Notes under the pieces: model-generated
Seen by the model: only the letters and a program-made list of their open reading frames with translations
Told to the model about the DNA's origin: nothing
Databases searched by the model: none
Source of the DNA: Rubrivirga sp046845755
Lineage (GTDB): Bacteria; Bacteroidota; Rhodothermia; Rhodothermales; Rubricoccaceae
Direction: 5' to 3'
Length of the DNA: 64,000 nt
NCBI RefSeq assembly: GCF_046845755.1
Contig: NZ_CP177357.1
Coordinates: 1,984,001 to 2,048,000, forward strand
Program-made: the position numbers and the translations under genes
Shown here: positions 59,087 to 64,000 of the stretch, piece by piece
How the letters are laid out: the number at the start of each line of letters is the position of its first letter
How positions within the stretch are numbered: the first letter of the stretch is position 1

Positions 59087-59153
59087 CGGCGCCGAAGTGA
59101 CTTGGCGAGGCGGCGGCGGAGAGCTCACCTTTGAGCGGTCCTCCCGCCCCGCC

Positions 59154-59540
59154 ATGCGTCTCGCGCTGCTGGCCCTCGCCCTCGTCCTTGCCGCCTGCGA
59201 CACGACCGTCGACCGGGCCGTGCCCCCGGCCGGCGACTTCCCGGCCGTCTCGCTGGCGGCGCTCGTCACGGCCGCGCCCGGCCGGTACAACGTGGCCGGC
59301 GTGGTCCAGTCGGTCGAGGCGTGCGACGTGTCCCGCCTTGCGCTGTGCGCGGCGGCCGGCGTGCTGGCGGTCGGCGACGCGCTCGCCCCGGAGACGGACC
59401 CCGGCCCGCCGGTGGTGATGGCGCTGGTGGACGTACCGGAGGCGTGGGCGCGCGGCGACCGGGGCACGTTCTCGGTCGAGACGCTCGCGCCGCCCGGGAG
59501 CCCCCACACCGTCGTCCGGGTGATCGGGTACTCGCGGTAG
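59154..59540 (+). CDS. Small lipoprotein, 128 aa, unknown function
   Basis: The ATG at 59154 was preferred over an upstream in-frame start, because MRLALLALALVLAACDTTVD is a clean lipoprotein signal (lipobox LAAC). The mature ~110 residues look like an OB-fold or similar small beta-barrel (PGRYNVAGVVQSVEACDVSR, GVLAVGDALAPETDPGPPVV, GTFSVETLAPPGSPHTVVRV). No family was recognised. Its signal peptide is nearly the same as that of the preceding lipoprotein (MRLAL...LAACDT), so the pair may be co-expressed. Confidence 0.65.
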   Translation: MRLALLALALVLAACDTTVDRAVPPAGDFPAVSLAALVTAAPGRYNVAGVVQSVEACDVSRLALCAAAGVLAVGDALAPETDPGPPVVMALVDVPEAWARGDRGTFSVETLAPPGSPHTVVRVIGYSR

Positions 59541-59617
59541 TCGGTTGGGGGATGAACCGCCAGTGGGTGGTCTCGCGCCAATGGTGGGGGATCGCGGTCG
59601 GTCGTCCCCTCACCCTG

Positions 59618-59640
59618 CCCCTCTCCCGCAGGGAGAGGGG
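59618..59640. terminator. Perfect hairpin, repeat-type bidirectional terminator candidate
   Basis: CCCCTCTCCC-GCA-GGGAGAGGGG, a perfect 10-bp stem with 3-nt loop, between the convergent lipoprotein and histidine kinase genes. The surrounding CCCTCACCCTGCCCCTCTCCC resembles a common interspersed palindromic repeat of high-GC bacteria. Confidence 0.6.
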
Positions 59641-59754
59641 ACGCCGTAGGCGAGGCTCGCGCCGGCCCGGCTCGCGGAACCCGCAACGCCCCAGATCCGA
59701 CCTCCCCTCCAGCCTGTCCCCGCGCAGGCGGGGGGAGGGCGACGGGGAGGGCGA

Positions 59755-61131
59755 CTAGGCGTTGTAGCCAGTCGCGGGGACCGAGAGGCGGAAGGTGGCG
59801 CCGTGGCCGCGCGTGCTCTCGACGGCGAGCGTGCCGCCGTGCGCCTCGGCGACAGCCTTGGTGATGGCGAGCCCCAGCCCCGTCCCCGTCCCGCGCGTGC
59901 GGGGGCCGTCGCCCCGGTAGTAGCGCTCGAAGACGTGCGCGAGGGCCTCGGCGTCGATGCCCTCGCCGGTGTCGGCGACGGTCAAGAGGATCTGGCCGGC
60001 GTCGACGCGCGCCGCGAGCGTGACCGTTCCGTCGGCGGGCGTGTGGCGGCGCGCGTTGTCGAGCAGGTTCGAGAGGGCGCGGACGAGCCGGGCGCCGTCG
60101 GCCTCGACGACGGGCAGGCCCGGGGCGACCTCGACCTCGAAACGGACGCCAGCCGACTCGAAGGCGCGGGCGTGGCGGGCGGCCACGTCGCGCACGAGCT
60201 CGCCGACGGGCACGGGCCCGGGGCGGAGCGCCTGGGGGCGGTCGAGGATGGACAGCTCGAACAGGTCGGCGACGAGGTCGGCGGCCCCCTCGGCCTGGCG
60301 GCGGGCGGCGGCGAGGTCGGCGGCCACGTCGTCGTCGCGGCCCTGCCCGGCGTGGCGCTCGGCCTCGTCGAGCGTGGCCCGGAGCGCCGCGAGCGGAGTC
60401 CGCAAGTCGTGGCCGACGTTCGCGACCAGCTCGCGGCGCAGCCGGTCGGTGTCGCGGAGCTGAGTGATCGACGCTTGGACGCGCGCGGCCATCTCGTTGA
60501 CGGCTGCTGCCAGCCGGCCGAGTTCGTCGTCGGACGTCTCGGGCAGGCGCTCGGCATACGCGCCCTCCCCGATCCGCTCGACGCGGCGCGTGACCTCGCG
60601 GATGGGGCGCACGAGGCGGGAGGAAAACAGGGCGCCGAGCAGGAGCGCGAGCCCGACCGCGAGCGCGACCGTCACGGCCGTCGCGCGCCAGAACGCCTGG
60701 CGCGTGCCCCGGCGCTCTTCGACGAGGGTTTTGGTAAGGGGGCGCACGAGCAGAGCGCCGGCCGGGAGCCCGTCGGCGGCCAGGATCGGCGCGAGGCCCC
60801 AGGTGTCGCCGCCGAGGGCGACGTCGACGCGGCCGTCGTCGAGGGCGTCGAGGGCGGCGGGCGGCACGTCGGGAACGGGCTCGTCGCCCAGCGTCGCCAC
60901 GACGGCACCAGTCTCGTCGAGGAGCGCGAGCGGGTCGGGGAAGCGCGTCCCGAGGTCGGCGCGGAGCCGGGGCGACAGCGTCAGCTCGCCGAACGGCCCG
61001 ATCTCGGCGCGCGCCTCGACCTCGTCGGCCACGGCGTCGAGGCGGAGCTGGAGCGTGCCCGCGAGCAGCTCGTCGGTGCGCGCTTGCGCGAACACGCCGC
61101 TGAGCACGACCGCCAGCACGGCCGTGGCCAC
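59755..61131 (-). CDS. Sensor histidine kinase (HAMP, HisKA, HATPase), start uncertain
   Basis: 458 residues from a GTG at 61131. In-frame sequence upstream (STVFWAVAAVLVGAQ) completes the first membrane helix, so the true start may lie further 5'. No ATG/GTG/TTG occurs before the next in-frame stop, leaving only a CTG. Order: helix 1, ~110-residue periplasmic region, helix 2 (TAVTVALAVGLALLLGALFS), HAMP, HisKA (VANVGHDLRTPLAALRATL, phospho-His) and HATPase (NLLDNARRHTPADGTVTLA, DTGEGIDAEALAHVFERYYR, GTGLGLAI). It is downstream of an OmpR-type regulator gene on the same strand, its evident partner. Confidence 0.82.
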   Translation of the reverse strand: MATAVLAVVLSGVFAQARTDELLAGTLQLRLDAVADEVEARAEIGPFGELTLSPRLRADLGTRFPDPLALLDETGAVVATLGDEPVPDVPPAALDALDDGRVDVALGGDTWGLAPILAADGLPAGALLVRPLTKTLVEERRGTRQAFWRATAVTVALAVGLALLLGALFSSRLVRPIREVTRRVERIGEGAYAERLPETSDDELGRLAAAVNEMAARVQASITQLRDTDRLRRELVANVGHDLRTPLAALRATLDEAERHAGQGRDDDVAADLAAARRQAEGAADLVADLFELSILDRPQALRPGPVPVGELVRDVAARHARAFESAGVRFEVEVAPGLPVVEADGARLVRALSNLLDNARRHTPADGTVTLAARVDAGQILLTVADTGEGIDAEALAHVFERYYRGDGPRTRGTGTGLGLAITKAVAEAHGGTLAVESTRGHGATFRLSVPATGYNA

Positions 61132-61189
61132 CTGCGCCCCGACGAGGACGGCGGCGACGGCCCAGAAGACGGTGGACCGGCGGGTCGGG

Positions 61190-61244
61190 GAGTCGGTGGG
61201 TCGGTGGGCCAGAGGTCAGGCGGGGGTCAGCGAGTCGGTGGGTC
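61190..61244 (-). repeat. Direct repeats with 42-bp (2 x 21) spacing
   Basis: GAGTCGGTGGGTC occurs at 61190-61202 and 61232-61244, 42 bp apart. Further GTCGGTGG pieces lie around it. It sits between the response regulator stop and the histidine kinase start. The spacing is twice the 21-bp period of the long arrays. Confidence 0.45.
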
Positions 61245-61297
61245 CGTCGGTGGTCGATCCGTAGGTCGGTTGTCCGCCGATCCACAGACGTACCGAC

Positions 61298-62023
61298 TCA
61301 CGGATCGACCGTCCCACTGAACTTGTAGCCGACGCCCCAGACGGTGCGCACGAACTGGGGGTCGCCGGGGTCGGCCTCGATCTTGGCGCGCAGGCGCTGG
61401 ACGTGGCTGTCGATGGTCCGGTCGTAGCCCTCGTACGTGATCGCCCAGATCTTTTCCAACAGCTGGCTCCGCGTGAACGGGCGGTCGGGGTGGCCGGCGA
61501 GGAACGCCAGCAGGTCGAACTCGCGGACCGTCAGGTGCACCTCCGCGCCGTCGACGGTCACCTCGCGGCGGACGGTGTCGACGGTGAGCGGCCCGGCGAC
61601 GATCGGCGCGTCGTCGTCGGCCGAGGACCCGGCGGCGAGCTGCTCGCGGACGGTCTGGACGCGGCGGAGCGCGGCGCGGACGCGGGCGACGACCTCGGGC
61701 AGGCTGAACGGCTTGGTGACGTAGTCGTCGGCGCCGACCTCGAGGCCGACGACGCGGTCGAGCTCGCCGGCCTTCGCGGTCAGCATCAGGATGTAGAGGA
61801 GCGGGTGCTCAGCGCGCAGGCGGCGGCAGACCTCGACGCCGTCGAGCCCGGGCAGCATCACGTCCAGGATCACCAAGTCGGGCACGCGCTCGGCGACGGC
61901 GTCGAGGGCGTCGGGCCCGGCGGCGGCGGTGTCAACGGCGTAGCCCTCCTCGCGGAAGCGGCGGGCGAGCGTCTCGCGGAGGTCGTCGTCGTCCTCGACG
62001 ACGAGCAGGGAGGCGGTGGGCAT
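61298..62023 (-). CDS. OmpR-family response regulator
   Basis: 241 residues from the ATG at 62023 (MPTASLLVVEDDDDLRETLA). Receiver domain: acidic pocket VEDDDD, phospho-Asp in LVILDVMLPGLDG, Thr in LMLTAKAG, Lys in DDYVTKPFSL. Then a winged-helix DNA-binding domain (GPLTVDTVRREVTVDGAEVH, LTVREFDLLAFLAGHPDRPF, YDRTIDSHVQRLRAKIEADP, RTVWGVGYKF). It is a transcription factor for the kinase gene that follows 166 bp downstream. The target genes are unknown; promoters of neighbouring envelope genes are possible candidates. Confidence 0.93.
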   Translation of the reverse strand: MPTASLLVVEDDDDLRETLARRFREEGYAVDTAAAGPDALDAVAERVPDLVILDVMLPGLDGVEVCRRLRAEHPLLYILMLTAKAGELDRVVGLEVGADDYVTKPFSLPEVVARVRAALRRVQTVREQLAAGSSADDDAPIVAGPLTVDTVRREVTVDGAEVHLTVREFDLLAFLAGHPDRPFTRSQLLEKIWAITYEGYDRTIDSHVQRLRAKIEADPGDPQFVRTVWGVGYKFSGTVDP

Positions 62024-62163
62024 CGGGTCGGTGGGGGGGCACCGCGAAGCTAGGCCGCGCGCCGGACGGCGGGGCGGGCGGGCCGAAGCGGGACGGAGTC
62101 GCCACGGTTCTGTGACAGGATGCGCGGCCCCGGTGCGTTCTTCCAACCGACTGACTCCTGCCC

Positions 62164-62868
62164 ATGCGCTTCGTCCTGCTCCTGCTCCTGGCCGCGCCCC
62201 TCGCCGCCCAGCCGTCCGCCGACGCCATCGTCGAGGCGTGGCTGGCCGACTGGCGCCTCGTCGCCCGCGGCGTCGACCGCATCGAGGCCGACGAGTCGGC
62301 GGTGTGGACGGTCGACGGCCCGCGCGGGGTGCTCGAGGTGGAGGCCGACGGCGTGCTGATCTGGGGCCAGGGCCGGCCGGAGCGCGCGGTCGACCGGCTG
62401 GTCGTCGACGGCGAGCGCGTCGACGCGCGGCGAGCGGGTGCGGCGGGCGACCGGTGGCAGCGCGCGTTCGGGCCCGCCAGCCGCGAGGTGCTCCGGCCGC
62501 CGGGCCTGCCGGGCCGCCTGATCTCGCGCGGCGAGCCCGTCGAGGCCGCAAACGACACGTACGCGGGGCAGCCCGCCTGGCGCGTCACGTTCGGGCGCGG
62601 CGGGCAGGCCTGGTTTACGCGCTCGGCGGCCTCACCCCGGCTGCTGGCGATCCGCATCGAGGGCGAGCGCGAGGGTCGCGGGGGCCGGCGCGGCCGCGGC
62701 GGCGAATCGGGCCGCCTTGTGCGCGAGGTCCGCTACGTCCGCGTCCGTGGGCTCGACCTCCCCGCCTCCGCCGACACCCAGTTCACGATCCGCCAGCGGC
62801 GGCGGCTGCGGGAGTATTTCGTCACCCTGACGGCGTCGGCGGGCTATTCCCGGCACGTCGTGCGTTAG
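62164..62868 (+). CDS. Secreted protein, 234 aa, unknown function
   Basis: The ATG at 62164 opens signal peptide MRFVLLLLLAAPLAAQPSA. The mature chain starts with a helix (DAIVEAWLADWRLVARGVDR), continues in strands (RIEADESAVWTVDGPRGVLE, YAGQPAWRVTFGRGGQAWFT). It contains a very basic Gly/Arg stretch (EGREGRGGRRGRGGESG-like, ~175-190) and ends in LPASADTQFTIRQRRRLREY, then VTLTASAGYSRHVV. The strand-rich shape could be a LolA-like sheet, but there is no decisive motif. It is divergent from the response regulator. Confidence 0.6.
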   Translation: MRFVLLLLLAAPLAAQPSADAIVEAWLADWRLVARGVDRIEADESAVWTVDGPRGVLEVEADGVLIWGQGRPERAVDRLVVDGERVDARRAGAAGDRWQRAFGPASREVLRPPGLPGRLISRGEPVEAANDTYAGQPAWRVTFGRGGQAWFTRSAASPRLLAIRIEGEREGRGGRRGRGGESGRLVREVRYVRVRGLDLPASADTQFTIRQRRRLREYFVTLTASAGYSRHVVR

Positions 62869-63018
62869 CGCGGACGCCAGTCGTTTGCCTTCAACTCGGG
62901 CCGCCCGCGTTTCCCCGAGAGAAGAGGAAACGAGGAGCGGAGGCGTAGGGGGTGCCCTCTTCCCCTCCCCCCTCTGCTCTGATCGCCCCCCCTCCTCTTT
63001 CGTCTTTCCCACGCCTCC

Positions 63019-64000
63019 ATGGCCCTGTCGCTCCCCTACCCAGAGGCCGGCCTGTCGGACGAGGCCGCCGCCGCGCACGCCCTGAACCGGCTGGCGTTCG
63101 GCCCGCGCCCCGGCGAGGTCGCCGACGTCGCGCCGGATGTGGCGGGGTGGATCGAGCGCCAGCTGACAGGCGTCGCCGACCCCGGGCTCGACCGCCGGCT
63201 CGCCGACGTCGACTGGGTGGGGATGCCCGCCGAGGACATCGTCGAAGTCTATGTCACCAACAACACGGCGCTGCGCCGGGCCGTCGCCCGGGGCGAGATG
63301 GCGGCCGGCACCGTCCCGCGCGAGGTGGCCGACGAGCTCCGCGCCTGGATGGAGCGCGAGGGGCTGAAGCCCCAGCGCGTGCTGCGCGACGGGATGGTGA
63401 CGGCCAAGCTGATGCGGGCCGCGCACGGCGAGAACCAGCTCCGCGAGGTGCTGGCGGACCTGTGGTTCAACCACTTCAACGTGTCGGCGCGGGGCCAGCG
63501 GGTCGCGCTCGTGGCGACGTATGAGCGCGACGCGCTCCGCCCCCACCTGCTCGGCCGCTTCCGCGACCTCCTCGGCGCGACGGCCCGGCACCCGGCCATG
63601 CTCTCGTACCTCGACAACGCCAGCTCGCGCGCGCCCGAGGGCACGCCCGTGACGGTCGGCCGCGACAGCCGCCGGGGCGGGCTCAACGAGAACTACGGCC
63701 GCGAGCTCCTGGAGCTCCACACCCTCGGGGTCGACGGCGGGTACACGCAGTCGGACGTGCTGGCCGTCGCGCGCGCGTTCACCGGCTGGACGATCTACCC
63801 GTACCGGGGCCGCGAAGAGGGCATCGACCGCCAGCGCGACGCCGTCGACCGCCTCCTCGACCGGACCGACCACGCCGTGCTCGACGGCCTCTTCCTGTTC
63901 CGCCCCAACTGGCACGACGCCGCCCCGAAGACCGTCCTCGGTCGCCGGCTGCCCGCCGGGCGGGGGATCGAGGACGGCGAGGACGTGCTCGACATTTTGG
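63019..64000 (+). CDS. DUF1800-family protein (5' part, runs off the window)
   Basis: The ATG at 63019 gives MALSLPYPEAGLSDEAAAAH and an open frame of at least 327 residues to the window edge. DUF1800 landmarks are ALNRLAFGPRPGEVADV near the start, LREVLADLWFNHFNVSARGQ, LLGRFRDLLGATARHPAMLS and YLDNASS. RRGGLNENYGRELLELHTLG, YTQSDVLAVARAFTGWTIYP and FLFRPNWHDAAPKTVLGRRL follow. No signal peptide is visible in the first 30 residues. The family is often paired with a DUF1501 protein in one operon; that neighbour would lie beyond the window. Function is unknown. Confidence 0.92.
   Translation, partial: MALSLPYPEAGLSDEAAAAHALNRLAFGPRPGEVADVAPDVAGWIERQLTGVADPGLDRRLADVDWVGMPAEDIVEVYVTNNTALRRAVARGEMAAGTVPREVADELRAWMEREGLKPQRVLRDGMVTAKLMRAAHGENQLREVLADLWFNHFNVSARGQRVALVATYERDALRPHLLGRFRDLLGATARHPAMLSYLDNASSRAPEGTPVTVGRDSRRGGLNENYGRELLELHTLGVDGGYTQSDVLAVARAFTGWTIYPYRGREEGIDRQRDAVDRLLDRTDHAVLDGLFLFRPNWHDAAPKTVLGRRLPAGRGIEDGEDVLDIL

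Overview
The window reads as the chromosome of a GC-rich Bacteroidota-like bacterium, most likely Rhodothermota (Rubricoccus/Rubrivirga-like). This is inferred from the very high GC coding bias, the many short signal peptides and lipoproteins, and families typical of the FCB group: TonB-dependent receptor, CarboxypepD_reg/DUF5686 proteins, DUF4292, S9B dipeptidyl peptidase, DUF1800. No tRNA or rRNA gene was recognised. Gene order is mostly short operons or single genes with tight spacing. Apart from the cassette region, bases 1-64000 look like ordinary housekeeping and envelope content.

The standout is bases 4456-11400, a chromosomal integron. An integron-type tyrosine recombinase gene (intI, minus strand, broken by a 1-nt deletion) sits divergently next to an attI-like site with two direct repeats. 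Seven cassettes follow on the plus strand, separated by six attC sites of nearly constant length (126-130 bp). For all six cassettes that have an attC, the leading hexamer of the cassette is complementary to the R'' box of its own attC, which fixes the boundaries from sequence alone. Cargo: a 53-aa ORF, a CxxC/CxxC protein, two lipoproteins (one FG-GAP protein interrupted by an amber codon), a 95-aa acidic protein, a GNAT acetyltransferase, and one oversized composite cassette holding an inverted alpha/beta hydrolase.

Region by region: 1-4100 TPR protein end, ABC1/UbiB kinase-like protein, M28 peptidase; 4456-11400 integron; 11.7-13.7 kb methyltransferase and flavoprotein; 13.7-23.8 kb lipoprotein, glutamate dehydrogenase, secreted protein, pullulanase-like GH13, S41 peptidase, DUF4349 protein, SerA; 23.9-33 kb two parallel modules, each an outer-membrane protein, a small periplasmic protein and a hybrid histidine kinase; 33-38 kb methyltransferase, RDD protein, UvrD/PcrA helicase, Dps; 38.4-43.7 kb two CarboxypepD_reg/DUF5686-type proteins, FAH-family hydrolase, HNH nuclease; 43.8-49.3 kb DUF2147 protein, YfcC-type transporter, TPR protein, DUF4292 lipoprotein, EnvC-like protein; 49.3-55 kb MsrB, tail-anchored VLRF1-like release factor, ribosomal protein S1 with a long extra N-terminus, Cmk; 55.3-64 kb S9B peptidase, lipoproteins, a two-component pair, a secreted protein and the start of a DUF1800 protein.

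A second theme is 21-bp periodic DNA in intergenic regions. Two long degenerate arrays (4170-4464 and 57888-58160) share period, phase and part of their consensus. A two-copy 21-bp repeat (39875-39914) and a 42-bp-spaced repeat (61190-61244) lie in similar places. Each lies on the 5' side of a minus-strand gene for a secreted or membrane protein. Several inverted-repeat elements and intrinsic terminator-like hairpins separate convergent genes.
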